Numbered from the stretch's first letter, positions 1 through 14,000 are shown. The stretch is DNA of 64,000 nt from Takakia lepidozioides (GCA_030704615.1 CM060732.1:73575053-73639052), one strand, 5' to 3'. Numbers and translations are program-made. Notes: generated by a model from the sequence alone, not told the origin.

Positions 1-348
1 GGTAGTGTATATTTGCTTGGGTGTTGCAAGAGGCATCTCTATGGACTGGACATGGGGTGCCTAGAGGGCGATCATTCTTGCAGAGTATTTGGTAGTCTTT
101 GAAATATCTTGCTGAAAGCATCTTGGAGCAGTGTGGGTCTGATTTAGCTCCAAATTCACAGTCCAAGTTTGCTCAGAAAACTGGAGGGAAGCTCCAGACC
201 AAGGGAAGTCATTAGAATCGGTGGGTCGCTGTGTTGTCCTCACTTTACCGAGGAGCCTCGTCCGGGGTCCAATCCGGATGTGTATAATTTTAATATTCTT
301 TGCATTTCTGCCCACAAAACTGAAAGACATTTCTGGGTCTGGATGCAG

Positions 349-2175
349 GATGAGAGCTTGTGGCCGCTCATGCCTGCATTGCCATCGTATGGGCGGGGTC
401 GGGAGCTTCCAGGCCCACGCTATGGCAGCCTCATCTGTGGTCAATACCTCGATGACTTTGTCATCACTGGTACTTTCCTCTGTCCATGGGTCTCTTGCCT
501 CTATCTTTGTGTGTGTGTCTTGGTTTGTGTGCATAAAGCCATTCACGGGCTAGGGTTTTTGTCATAGTAAACTGTAAATGCAGTTGTAGGGTCTAGTTCA
601 GGTGTTAGTTCTTGGCCAGCACTTGCATGACTTCCCCAGAGGTATACAGTGCTGTCAATCATTGTCTGCAATCAGGGCCTAGGGTTTTCGCAATCATAAA
701 ATTTTATTGGATCTAGTAGTGCACAGGGAGTACAGCTGTTGTTGATAATTGCCCGGGGTTGGGTGGAAATTTGGTGTAGGTCATAATGGGAGCATAAATG
801 GGCAAGGTGTATGGTGGTGGCGGCAACACAAGCTGAAGAAGCTGCAGTATACAAGAGGGCGATTGATAGAGCTGATGTGGTCGTCCAATATAGAAATCTC
901 AAATGTCACACTGCGTAATTCCCCCTTCTGGACACTGCACCCCTACGATTGTACCAATGTCACTGTCCGTGGTGTCACCATCCTGGCCCCTGTGGATGCT
1001 CCCAACACGGATGGCATCGACCCTGGTCAGGCCTCCTGTTTCTCTCTAAATTCTCAATTTTCGAGATGTTGAATTTAGAAATAAGTCACCTCAGAATTAC
1101 TTGCTTTAATTTTTCTCTTCAGCTGTAGTATGTAGTGAATTGCCATGATATGTTGTATTTATGTGGGTGTGTATGAACTTAATAAGGGAAGCAGAAGACT
1201 ACAGGCTAGACTTGCGGATGCTCCCTGGCTAGGCTTCAGTCTATCAATGTAAGAGTGACCTTGGTTGCAGACAAGGGGACCAATTATTGACGAGGAAAGT
1301 GGGGCTGTAACCTGGCTGTGGTATTATAGATTCTTGTCAGAATGTGCTGGTTGAGAATTGTTACATTAGTGTGGGAGATGATGCTGTGGCAATCAAGAGT
1401 GGATGGGACCAGCATGGAATTAAATACGGCCGGCCTTGTATGAACATCACCATACGCAATGTTGTTGTCCATTCCCGGATCAGGTGGTCCTCTCTATCTT
1501 TTGTATTGTTACTAAAAGTATTTAGGACAAGAAATAATTGTAGTTGTAAGTATGCAATCTTGACTGAAATCTGTGATGTAGTAATTGATGGTGAGGGTAC
1601 TTTTACACAGACTTGATGGGACGGCCTATATGATCGGTTGTCGGAGAATGAAAGGACTCTATGTGGGTGGCAGTGCTGGGTTTTCAATAGGGAGCGAGAT
1701 GTCAGGAGGAGTGGCAAATGTGCTAGTGGATGGCCTTTATGTCTGGGGATCAAGGAGGGGCATCCGCATCAAAACTTCACCAGGTCGAGGAGGCTATGTG
1801 AAGAATATCCTGTTCCGAAATATAACATTGGACAATGTGATGGTAGGTATTGTCATCAAGACAGATTATGGGGATCATCCAGATCCTGGGTTTGATCCAC
1901 ATGCGCTCCCACTGGTTGCAAATATATCGTTCAGTGGTATACGTGGAAGCCTCGTACGGTTCCCTGTTAGAATTTCTGGCAGTAAGGAAGTGCCAGTAAC
2001 TGGTATAGAAATCAGAGACATGAATATTGGTGTAACTAGGAAGAAGAAGCGTATCTTTCAGTGTTCTTTCGTAGAAGGAAAAGTGGTGGGAAAGGTTTTC
2101 CCAAAACCTTGTAGAGAATTAGCTCAGGAGGGTGCTGGGGTAAAAAATGCTGTATTTGTGCAGACGTCATTGTGA
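349..2175 (+). CDS. GH28 polygalacturonase-like protein, 5' end missing
   Basis: Glycoside hydrolase family 28, the pectin-hydrolysing family, usually secreted to the cell wall. I read four exons: 349-469, 780-1025, 1330-1483 and 1674-2175, all with GT-AG junctions and matching phases, giving about 340 residues to a TGA. The family signatures come in order: an LPSYGRGRELPG segment, ITGHNGSINGQG, NTDGIDPD (first catalytic Asp), GDDAVAIKSGWD (the Asp pair), SAGFSIGSEMSGG, and RIKTSPGRGG (the RIK substrate-binding motif). A GDHPD..FDPHALP stretch near the C-terminus matches the plant 'probable polygalacturonase' clade. That clade has no His in the segment where classical polygalacturonases have HG..G, so exact substrate specificity is open. 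The signal peptide and first exon(s) are not visible; they lie in 1-348 or outside the window. The family call is secure. Confidence 0.9.
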
Positions 2176-2954
2176 TCTTCGATGGAAACTAAAACCAAAC
2201 AAATCATGCCATCTAAGTACTTTCTGCCTGAATGATTGAAAAATGAAAAATTGCATGGAGTTAAGATTGGGCCTGAAGGGTTGATTGTCAGTGACTCAGG
2301 GTTATATGTTGTTAGGTTTGATTGCAATTTTACATAATGGAGTGATTGTCTTATTTTGGTTTGAATGAAGGTCGGAGGTCCTAGTGGATCAAAAACTAAA
2401 CTCTGGAAGGCCATAAGGCAAACAAAGGGTACCACTCAAAAGGCGCATACTAAACAACCATGAGAATGAGTCAACCTACACCAGAAGCTTAGCTAAGGAC
2501 CTTGTCAACATATAGAAGGGCCGTTATGCTACTCTCACGGTACCTTCGGCCTCAGCTGGTCTGTTTTGCTTGGGGTTGCTGGCCCTACACTGCTTTTATG
2601 TGTACTCATGGATCTTTGAAGTTTAATTTTCCCTCATTTGAAAGTTGTGAATTCTTATCCTTCCATCCTATCCTTATTTCTTTCTCTATTTTACGAAGAC
2701 CAAATTCCATTAGAAATAGATTTAAAAGGTAAAACATAAGAGAAAATAAATATTTAAGTAGGTTTTTCTGTTTACTAAATAAAAATGCAATTTGCTAGTC
2801 CTTTTTTCTGGCTAATTTCTAAAGAGAAATGCCAATTTCAACTAATTAATAATACAAAAAATCAGAAAAATCAGAAAAAATGTGCATTGGGTAGGAAATC
2901 CGTCTAGGGATCCCATGAGCCATGGAGCGGTCTTTAGTTGTGCTAGCAACCCAC

Positions 2955-3007
2955 ACGGGGAAGAGGCTCTTATTTACGCTAACTTCGGCTGGCGTCACAT
3001 ATATACA
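2955..3007 (-). repeat. Dispersed repeat, inverted copy of the one at 16523-16566
   Basis: The reverse complement of this stretch matches 16523-16566 over about 45 bp with few differences. Both copies contain the AAATAAGAGCCTCTTCCCC segment next to a TATATA run. They probably belong to one short interspersed element whose ends I cannot define. Confidence 0.55.
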
Positions 3008-3560
3008 GCAACCCCTCCATCCTACAAAAAAATCAAATGGACATTTGGGATCCCATAGGAGGGCCACCCAAACAGTTGGAAACACCCTCCTAAAGGCCAT
3101 AGAGTTCTTGGTTCTAGCCTGGAGATCTCAAGTTCAACTCCTTAAGGGCCAGCCTGTGATTTCATCCTCCGGATGGATGTAATGCTCCCATTCATCCACT
3201 TTCTAACAGCCCCATCCAATGATGTGAGCTCAAATCTCAAGTCCTTCAATGGGCAAAACATGCATGCAAGGCTAAATTCTATTTAATTGTTGGTCCGGCT
3301 TTAGATCCATCAACCTCTAGGTGGGCCAAAGAGCGAGGTGTCGGTGAAGAATGGCCATCTCGGTTCAAATCCCGCAAATCTTTGGCTCAAACGGATGAGG
3401 TTGGGTTGAGCACAAGGGCATATTCCTCAGATTTCCCAGATACATGTGGAATATTCCACAACGAAACGAAATTGGCGAAACTAAAAACATCTACGAAACT
3501 ATTTCCATTCGTTTACTTGAGCACTAGTTACAACACATAAAGAACGAGCAGCCCGACGAA

Positions 3561-3660
3561 CATGTTACCCTATAGGCGTGTATTTTTCTCACGATGTGCT
3601 CACATAATACCATGTTACCCTATAGGCGTGCATTTTTCTCAGGTTGTGCTCACACAATAC
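3561..3660. repeat. Two tandem 50-bp units
   Basis: Units 3561-3610 and 3611-3660 both begin CATGTTACCCTATAGGCGTG and differ at only a few positions. This is a local tandem duplication with no apparent coding content. Confidence 0.85.
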
Positions 3661-3884
3661 CAGACCCTTTTCATAATAGGCTCGAGAATGGGCGGTGAGG
3701 CTTCAGCTCACATTTAAAGTCCTCGCCTATGGATAATTTCTCCCAACAAACTTTGTTTCAACCAGCCTGAGTTTAAATCACACTGTAGTTGAAAGGATGC
3801 ATAGGTCACTAAAGTCCTCACCCATGTATAATTTCACAGAGCGAAACTCTGTCCTAACGACTACAATTACATATTGAGAGACAC

Positions 3885-6760
3885 ATTTGCAATGCGAAAG
3901 TGTGATCCCTGAAGAGAGGTTGGGTAGCGTCCAGGTAGGATGCTCACGAACATGAAAGAATATGAAGAATATTCTTGAGATGTCCAGAGAAAATTACACA
4001 GCTAAGGAGATTGTACTCATGCGACAAAAATAAGAGGACTAATAACAAATTGTATAAAATGTGCTCACATGTCATAACAAATAAGGTTGCAACGCCTTTG
4101 TGCATATAACAGGGAAGTTGATATTTCAAATTGTGTTTGCGTAAATATTGTCTACACCAACTTTCTCTATGAGATCTTCTCTATCTTATCTATAATACAC
4201 ATTTGTTGCCTCACATGACTAATCGCATTAAAAATGCAATATACATATCTTGACTTCACCTAATTCCAATAAAAAAATATAATTGTACATCTATGAACTA
4301 ATTGCACTTATCTATTTCATGAGATTGGTTACAAATAACTGAACTTACACTTAGTTGTCTGCATTTCATAAGAAACGTGTATTTCATAAGACCGGACTAC
4401 AACTTTATATGACTACACTCACGATGACATGTTATGTCTGAGAATAATTGATACAAAAAATTTTATGGGAGGGTTTATCGCAAAGAGGCCACCACTCCCA
4501 CTGTCACACCATAGCTGTTTATTATGGACATGAGTTCGGATAGCCTCTAAAAAAGACCACTAAGGCTTGGCACGGTGACTCCGTACAAACTGGGTCCAAG
4601 TGACAACGGCCTCAACGGTTACGGGCATCACCACAAACATTGAAAATATCTTTCACAATGAGAAATACAATTCTACAAGAACGTACTCAGATCATTTGGA
4701 CACAGAAACTTATTTCGCGGCACAATCGAAATGAGGACAAAACAGTCATTCTGGCCTCCTATCGATAACCTTTTGCGGTATGAAAATACTATGAAATCCT
4801 CTCAAACTCTCCATTTTTACTCTCAATATCATCTAATGTAAACCACTGATCACGAGTCATATGACATCATCTTAACATACACATAGAATATAGCGAACAA
4901 TTCTGCCAAACAAAGGCTTGCGATTTATCTACAATTCCAAATACAAATCGAATTTTGGGCGAGAACTGGGTCCGAGTGACAGCAGCCCCAACGCTTACGG
5001 GCATTCCCACAGACGTTGGAAAAATCTTTCGCAATGAGAAATACAATTCTACGAAGACTAATTGGGATAATTTCGACATAGAAACTTATTAGTAGCACGA
5101 TCGAAATTAGGACAAAACAGGGCCTCCTATAGAAAACCTCTTTGTCGTACAAAAGTATTATGAGAAACTCCCCATTATTACTCTCAATATCATCTAATGT
5201 AAACGACTGATGCAAAGTCTTGAGCCATCATATCATCATACAAGTACAATATGACAAACAATTCTGCCCAACAAAAGGCTTCCCATAATCTGCAATTCAA
5301 AAAACAAAGCTAATTTTGGGCGAGAATTAGGTCCGAGTGAGAGCGACCACAACGGTTATGGGCATCTTCACAAACGTTGAAAAAACCTTTCGCAATGAGA
5401 AATACAATTCTACAAACCAAATTGATCTTGATGTCCATGAAGAAATTTATCGCGAACATGTTAGATACGACATTGATGTTCTTCAAAGAGGTTTCCAATT
5501 ATGATCATTGGTTTACATAGATCCTAATGATTACCAAAATTTTTTGAAGACCAACAGTTTGGTTTCCTATAAGTGCTCTCAGTATATTCCCATCCGAAGG
5601 TTAAAATTATCTAGCTCAAAATTGTCATGTGTATAAAACACAATGAGTGAACATTTCGCCTTGCAAAACGTCTTTCACTAGCTCCACTGCATGCCCAAAA
5701 AAATGATTGTAATCTACATCCAAAAGTTGGCATATGAGTACCAAACTAGTCCATCGAGTGGATACTCAATAACAATTTTGCGATGCAAAAAGATTTCTCT
5801 CAGACTGATTCCCAATATCTATAACTGATTTTTGTCTTTTTCATGTATATATGTGACTATCCTCGGATATAATTTTGGAACAACCACTGTATTTCGTAGT
5901 GCGAAAATTGTTTAATGATCCGGTATTCTCAAACTGATGTGTTGTATAGATTACCAATATCATGTTTTACTTATGTTACTTATGTGGTTTCACAATGCAA
6001 AAATGATTGTATTCATAAAAAGGCTTAGATTTGAGTCCATCTGACAACATTATGAGGGGTATAGGCTCCCTATTGCATTGAATTTATTTTTCGCAAGGCA
6101 AAAACCATATCATCAAGTAGTTTTCCACAGGGTATGTGGTTTTCAATTCCTTTGGTCGTGACGAAATGTCTCGAACTTATCCTAATAGAAATTTAGCCAC
6201 TTACGTAACATTGCAATATATTCGGCTCTCACATAGGTGGTGGTAACATTTCGCAAGGTGAAAGTTCATCCACAATGAACATTCGACGAATCATTGTCTC
6301 GTAATCTTTGCCACTATATATGTTCAATTAAAAATTAGCGTGTCAAGAAATGTGTTTCGCGCCGCGAAAGGCGCCTCTAACATTGCAAAATAATTAAAAT
6401 ATGATGGCTATTTGTTTCGACTCATTTTCGGAGACTAGCTTACATTCATAGTGGTTTTATTACCAACATATTGTTGTACAACAACTTTCTATTTCCATCA
6501 AATATGCAAATTGGTCTAGGAGATGTCATGCTATCGATGGCTAGGAGAACATAGACCATGTATGTGATCCTGGTGAAATCTTTCGTTTGGACAGATGAGT
6601 TTCGTGTACCGAAAAGATCTTCAGATAGCTCTCACCGCCCAAACTAGGATGGGATGGTAACATTTTTTAGTGCATTCCACATGAATGGAGTTGATTGCTG
6701 GACCCCATGTATTTAAGATCATGTTTTGTTCTCAGCCTTTCGCAGTGCGAAAATCCCTTG
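3885..6760. repeat. Recurring TTTCGC-N3-GCGAAA dyad motif
   Basis: A short imperfect palindrome close to TTTCGCANTGCGAAA recurs with mutations about every 60-260 bp. Examples lie near 4654, 4717, 4774, 5031, 5395, 5651, 5780, 5888, 5990, 6090, 6250, 6355, 6603 and 6737. Some copies lie outside the ~370-bp array, so that array does not explain them. They may be the conserved core of a decayed satellite. Confidence 0.6.
4560..5520. repeat. Degenerate tandem repeat, unit about 370 bp
   Basis: The segment TTTCNCAATGAGAAATACAA recurs near 4651, 5027 and 5391, each time after a GGGCAT..CACA.ACGTTG.AAA context. Surrounding sequence (ATATCATCTAATGTAAACNAC, AATTTTGGGCGAGAA) repeats in step. The spacing is about 376 and 364 bp. 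The units have diverged, so this is an old array. Confidence 0.75.
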
Positions 6761-7980
6761 TCGGCTCATTTTTGGGGTGTGAGATGGAGAAATAATGCAT
6801 ATTATATTTTCAAATTATTTTCGGACCGCGTTCGATTTCACTTACAAACACAACCTGACCCTGGATATGTTGTGATAGGTGCAGACAAATATAACATACA
6901 TGTGGAAATTTGTTAGTTGAACATGGTTGTCGGATACAAAGTTAGAGCAAATCTGACTTGATATCAGTTGACCTTCAGGAGGTGTCATGTGTCATCCACA
7001 TTTGAGACCATGATTTTTCAACGAGGGCTTTCCAACGGTACCGAAGCACCAGGGCTGGCCCGGCGGTTTGGGACATCTCAACGCTACAAAACAAAACACA
7101 ACACAACAAACAAGCCACAAACCGCTAAAGGCTCTATCCATTGAAACAATTTTGACAAGTTGCCAAGTGGTTTATACTTAAGAGCTTTTTTAGACCAATC
7201 GTACTCTTGACACGGTGTAAGGTCAGTTGACCACATTTTCTCCATTGACTTCAACATGATGCAAAGTCTCTACCCTGAAGGGACAGAGCCAACAAACAAA
7301 CTACCTTGCTTCATATATTGATGAATGAGGGCCCCTTCAAATGAAATACGCACAATATCACAATATCGATATTATAGCCATCCACTCGCGGTCCAACAGG
7401 CTGTTTAATATGTCAGGTCAAGGAAGGAGCGTTGGGCAAAAGACCCTGCTTCGAAACGCTGGTCCAACATGCTACACAAAATATCCCAGCACGTGAGAAA
7501 AGATCCTTTGGACATTCAAATGGATTCTGTTCAATGAAGGGCAATATGCACATTTTTGACAACCTTAACCTATTAAGTGCAGGTCAAATCAAAAAAACTT
7601 ATCCTTGTAAGGGTTGTACATTTGGGGACGAAAATGACTAGCTCCAGAGGATTTTGCCACGACTTATACATATTAGACAATTATAAGAGTGGTTGACTTA
7701 AAGCTATCTGAACTGGCTGTGCGAAAATGTCGTAAAGTCATTCGAGATATATGGGGAACTTCGGACCTGTAGGCTACTTATTGTTAAACATAAGTCACAC
7801 AATCGTTACTGTAAGTCCAGACCTTCTGGAAAAAATTCCGAACAAGGCTTTGGTGAAATCCAAGACAGTTCCTTCAGGTCCAGTGTTCCAAAGAATTAAG
7901 AACTTCTTAACAATCCATTTCAGAGAATCTCCCACACCGCGTCGGTGTGCCAATTTGAATCCAACTTTGTTGACGGGGTG
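6760..7980. other. Gene-free stretch
   Basis: Contains ORFs of up to about 76 codons with no domain I recognise and no clear splice-linked coding exon. I see no RNA gene or structured repeat. Confidence 0.5.
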
Positions 7981-8015
7981 AACGATACGATGAGATCCAC
8001 ATTACTCACATGATT

Positions 8016-11000
8016 TTAATCCTCCCACTTACAGTACTGCCCCCCTGCAAGTGCCCGATAGTAGCGATCTGAACAGTAAACTGGCCTGCCATTTGCTGCT
8101 GCAGCAGCAGCAGCTGCCAGCTCATCATCATCTAAAACGGCCATAGGTGGGTTCAATAAATCCCTTTTCCTGCATGGTGCACCCAGGCAAGTGTCAACAA
8201 GGTAACTCAGATGGTTGGACCGCAACCTGCAGTTACAAATCTTACCTATTATGAGGGCACTTCGTAAGTACCCAGGGCAGGGGCCTATCCTTGCCGTGCA
8301 GTATATGGCTCAATGACTACATCAACTTCTCCACACATTTACTTGGGAGTTAGTCAGGGTGCCAAGGGAAAAAGGACCCACAACATAGAAATTTTTAGCT
8401 CTAAACTCTGCAGTGAGACTGGCGGAAGTACAGAAATTTTGAAGCAGATTTTTGAAGTATCCCTCTTCTTGAACAACATCGTCATCAGGAGAGAAAATGT
8501 CCCAGCTTGATATAATTGAGTAGAATACAGGCTTGGTTATATCAGTTGGAGCAAACAAAAACAATACCTGAAACCAACTTTGCCCTCTGCAGCATGTACC
8601 TCAGAACCGTGCCTGGGAGGTGCAATTCTAACAGCATCAGGTCCCTCTTGAGTAGGCAACAGCACCACCAGCACGGCTGTTGCAGTAGCTAGGAGCGCTC
8701 CGGCCCCTATCAATGTTTGCTTTAGCCGGTTCATCACCGGCTTCACCTGCTCTCGAACCCACCCTCTCATAAAACTAGTCCGTTGACAAATCAAATCACA
8801 TTTTCAGCTTCCACTTATTTGTTAAATTGCTTACAAATTTGCACACCCTTGCACATTTCAAGTTTTTCACTTAGGTTATATTCCATTATGGTGCTAAGGA
8901 AAGCCCATGTCACATGGTATTTGTATCCCCAGGCAGGTTGGAGAAGGGCAATTACTAGGGGTGGGCTAGGCCCCGGGCTGAGATTTCACACCCTCTAGCT
9001 ATGGCAATATACAAAGCTTCATGGACAGTTAACAAGGTATTGTCAATAGTCCAAGAACATCCACGAGTGGTGCTCACCCAACTAATGTTTCATACATCCA
9101 GACCCCTTTTGACATGCACGTACTAAAAGAACCTGTAACATAAACACCGATCACTCCAGCATTGTCCATCAATATGAAGCAGTGAATGGAAACCGTCCTT
9201 GAGCTGAGCATTGGACAGAGTTAAACCAGACATCCAGTGTAGGGTATGAAGATAACCTTTTGCCAACAGTTACAGGAATCCACATAACCCATTTGGTAAT
9301 TAATGAAAAATATACAAGTAGACAGTTAAATGGCTGGGCACACCTCCGCCAACCCTTTGCCCCAAGGAAAATAGAGTAACAACCGTCACTTCATTTTCAT
9401 GGGTAGCAGAACAAACTGGGTGGAAAGGAAATTTTGAGTGAGTAATCTGAACCTGATAGGCACCCAATAATCGATCTCGAGCCAAAATCTGCAACCACCG
9501 ATCAGAAAAATGCAGCGGTAAAAGGATATTCCGTAGGAGTCTTTCGAGTCTCAGAGGGGAAAAGTGGAACACTACAGTGGTCAAGAGGAGTTCACGCACC
9601 TCTGGCGGCTTCACCCACAGTTGTCCATCATACCATCCTGTCTCCTCATAGGGAACTACTGCTGATAGAAGCCTATCTCCAACATAACTCCAACCCTTCC
9701 ACATACATTGAATCCAGGCCCAAATTCTTCAGTCTCTTGTTGTCTAGAACCTCTTGATGCATACTAGAGAACTGAAATGTAGATATGAGGCACTTGTTAC
9801 TATGAAATATGTCAGGGCATGCTTTTTGAGATCGGTGAGCTGAGAATCCAAATTAAAATCCATTTGGAGAATTTAAAATGCCAGCTGAAATCCCAAGTCA
9901 ATCATAGTGGCCTAAAGAGTCACCCTGAATGGCTGTCCATATTATGGAGGAAGAGGGTACCAAGTACATGCGCAACACCAGCACTGCCACTGCAAACAAG
10001 GCACCTGCCCCCCCTGCCAAAAGGAACTTCAATGGCTCCTGCAAATCAAACCCATAAACAAACCTCAGCACATACATTGCTCCAGGCAGAATGGCAAGTA
10101 CCTCTGTTCATAATTGAATTACCCAACCTGAGACGAAGGATGATCCCGTGGTCCTTACCCTGGAGGGTTCAAAGCTTCCAGCAGCAATAGGACCACCAAG
10201 CAAAAGGAAGAAGAATAGCCAAAGGCCTCCCAATCGAGCTGTGAACTGAATGGGGCTCTTCTCTGCCCATGAATACAATACGCCCTCCTTCAAGGCCGCT
10301 AACTCATTTACCTGAAGTGCCCCTCATTCCACCACAAAAAGGAAACACCTCTTGAGACAGGGACTCATGTGCAAAAGGTAGTGGATACTTCTAGAGTCAA
10401 GCAATCCCAGCAAATCCGGAAACAACTATCTCTCTCTCTCTCTCTCTCTCTCTCCCTCCTGCATTGCTGGAGTAGGTTCAGTATGTTCTTGTAACGGCTC
10501 TTAAATCTTGAGGATACTTAATGTGATCCATGGAACTATACTAATCAATGGCACTTACAAGGTACATCAATTGCAAATTGTCTTTCCCTGCTGGATGTCT
10601 GTTGAAATGGGTAGATCTCGTCGAGATGGATGAATACCTGTTTAAAACCTTTTAGTTCACATTGTCAAATAAATAGGTAGGGTGAAGTACTACCTTTGTG
10701 AGGGGCTCACTCCAGTAGTATGACTTACCTTGGTATGAACAATTAGTTTTGGGCTTTCCAGATATCCTCAAGAAAGCCCTTCGCACAAGCATCAATCTCT
10801 TGTGTGTGATCAGCCCCAAAGTTGAACCCCAACAGGGCCAGGGCTGTAGGCTCAGCCTCGAGATATTGAAAGTTGATCAACAGAGGTGCAGGAACCATGT
10901 TCTTGATGTTCCTGAAGAGGGTCACTCTCTGGTAAGAATACCCCGGGCAATGTATCGGAAAATGGATGTTGTCTTTAGGTTGCCCCCACATCGGACGATT

Positions 11001-14000
11001 ACAATCTCCTTTTCCTCTCTGCATCTGTTTATTGTGCAAAGGTAGGCTCCCCGCCCTGAGTTTAATTTTAAGTCTAGTGCTGAGGGTAGGGTAGGCCATA
11101 GCCTTGTGGCCATAGACGCCCGCCCCAGTTTGGACGGAAACTCATAATTGCAGAGTTGTACCCCACTCTTGCAATCAGATATACGGTGCCATTTGGCTCT
11201 CCCTAGTATACGTCTATTGGCTGCGTCTATGGTGTTATGGCTAAGCCTTGGACATGGTACTACAACATAGTACATTAACTCTGGACATAAAGGAGATCTC
11301 TATGAGTCACCCTGCCCAGTCTGTAACATGGGCAAGGACCTTAGAGCAACTTCCCAAAAAGAGTCACCAAACTAGAGCTAAACTGAAGGAGGGTTCAGGA
11401 GCCCCTAACCTTCAGTATAAATGGGTAGTGGTGTTTACTCTTAGCATCTCTTCTTAACTTTCCAGCTCTCATCTTATGAGCTGCCTTGCCATAGCACATG
11501 CTCTCATCTTCTCAAGTTGAAGGGCAGTAGCATATTGCTGATTGTTTATCAAGATTCATCAATTTGAGCTTGTTATCTCTGAGAAGTTGTCCCTCAATAG
11601 ACGATAAGCTATCTTAAGAGTGGAAATCCATTGCAAGTGGGTTGTGATTAAAAAGCTTGGTATTCCACAACAGTCACTAACCTATCAATTGTGTGGTTGC
11701 TTGTTTCTAGAGGAAATCTGGAAAGCCTAAATTAATTGTTTACATCATGGTGAGTCCCACAACTGGAGTGAGCCCCTCACAAGGGTAGTGCCTGTTCCGT
11801 CTTGTTCCGCCCAAACTGGGCACAGGATCTATAGGCACAAGGCTGCAGCAAAACGTCTTCCGAGTACTCTCTCTCTCTCTCTCATCACTTATGTTTTTTT
11901 CCTGGACGTCAAAAAGGCTTATGACACAGTGTGGAGAGATGGCCTATGGTTCCGCCTCTGGTCTTGTGGGATCAAGGGAAAGATGTGGAGAGTTGTCCAC
12001 AACTTGTATGCTCACACCAAAAGCTGTGTCACTGTTAACGGACAGAAGTCCAACTTCTTTGACATAGACCAAGGTGTAGCTCAAGGATGTACTCTCTCCC
12101 CTCTGCTCTTCAATGTTTTCATCAATCAACTCCTCGAGGATGTGGAAAGTGAGGGATTTGGGTTAAGGGTGGGTGATACCACCATACCAGCCCTTATGTT
12201 TGCGGATGACTTCGCAGGCATAGGGGAGACTCCAACCAATCTCCAGGAGTTGATTGATTGCGCGAAGAGATACTTTGATCTTTGGGGGCTAGAGGCTAAT
12301 GTCAGCAAATGTGCAGTGGTAGCATTCAACGACAGAGGAGAGGGAGGAAGTGATCTTAAGTGGCAGTGGGGTAGCCAAGAGATCCCGGTCCTCCCTTCCT
12401 ACACTTACCTGGGCGTTGAGTTTTCCTCCAATTGTAATTGGGATGCACATATCCGGAAAGTTGTTCAAACTGGCAAGGGCAAAGCTCTGGGGCTCACTAA
12501 ATTTTTCCACTGCAGAGGGGTCAACTCCGAGGTTAAGAAAACCATGCTTTGTTGCGTTATTAGACCTGCCTTGGAGTACGGATCTGCTATATGGGTTGAT
12601 AACTCCAACCCAGGCTAAGTCTCTAGAATCCATTCAAGTGGGGGTGCTTAAGGAGTGTATGTCAGCATGCTCCAAAACAGCCAATGTGGCTGTTCGGGGT
12701 GAGTTTGGCATTCCGTCCTTAAGCTCCCGACGAGATGAATTCAAGGTCAGATGGTGGGGTCAGCTGCAACATATGCCCAACACCAGATATCCTAAGTTAA
12801 TCGACTCTATATCTTGGAAACAGGACCGCCCTGTCAAACAGGCTAAGTCCTGGCAGAAGAGAGTAGAAGAGATTCTCAAGGACCTGGACCTGGATCCGCA
12901 AGTCTTGACCCTGCTGGATAAATCTGACTTAGAGGCTGTAGTGTCCTCAGCCATGTCTGTTGCCATGAGATTGTCTGATGAAAATGAAGTTAGGCAGAAA
13001 ACTTCCCTGAACTTGTTTCCAGTCAGTGACATGGGGGAGGACATCTTGGATGACCTCAAGGGTCTACCCACTCTCGGCACTAGACTGAAATTTAAACTCA
13101 GGGCAGGAAACCTACCTTTCAACAGCAAACAGAAGCAGAGAGGAAAGGGAGAGTGCGATTGCCCGCTGTGTGGGCAGTCTGAAGACAGTATTCACTTTCT
13201 GATACACTGTCCGGGGTTCTCTCACCAAAGAGACGCTCTCTTCAATTCTATCAAGGGAATTGTGCCTGTACCCCTGTTTAACAACTTTGAAAGTCTCGAG
13301 GCTGAGCCAAAAGCCCAGGCCCTCCTGAGGCCTAGCTTTTGGGCAAATCACACACAGCAGATTGATGCTTGTGTGAAGGGATTTCTAGAGGATATCTGGA
13401 AAACCCGGATTAATTCTATATATGATGGTAAGTCACACTACCAACATCAGCCCCTGACAGAGGTAGGTTCTGTCCCTTTTGTTCCCGCTCAAACTGGGCG
13501 TGGGGTCAATGGCCACAAGGCTACGGCAAACAACGTCTTATGAGTACAATCTCATCACGGTTCCGCTCAAACTGGGCGCGGGGTCAATGGCCACAAGGCT
13601 ACGGCAAACAACGTCTTATGAGTACATTCTCTCATCACGGTTCTCAATGCAGTTGGCAAGATATTTTGCAGAGTTATAAGTACTCGTCTTGAGGTTGATC
13701 TGGAGTCTAGAGGTTGTTTCCATGAAGGCCAAGCCGGCTTTCGGAGAAACAGGGGCAGTGTGGATCATAGCTTCACTCTAAGCCAGATTATCCAGAGAAG
13801 GCAAAAAGAAGGGAAACCCACTTTTGATTGGATGTCAAAAAAGCTTATGACACAGTGTGGAGAGATGGTCTACGGCTGGGACTCTGGTCATCTGGGATCA
13901 TGGGAAAGATGTGGAGAGTGGTCCATAACTTGTATGCTCACACCATAAGCCGTGTCACTGTTAATGGACAGAAGTCTAACTTCTTTGACATATACCAAGG

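Larger units (their letters stand above)
2176..4500. other. Intergenic DNA without recognisable genes
   Basis: Only short ORFs with no recognisable domain. The stretch is AT-rich and holds a dispersed repeat near 2955-3007 and a 50-bp tandem duplication at 3561-3660, listed separately. I see no RNA gene here. Confidence 0.6.

Noticed and set aside
61-546. Minus-strand 161-codon frame
   Set aside because: It overlaps the GH28 exon at 349-469, which carries clear family motifs on the plus strand.
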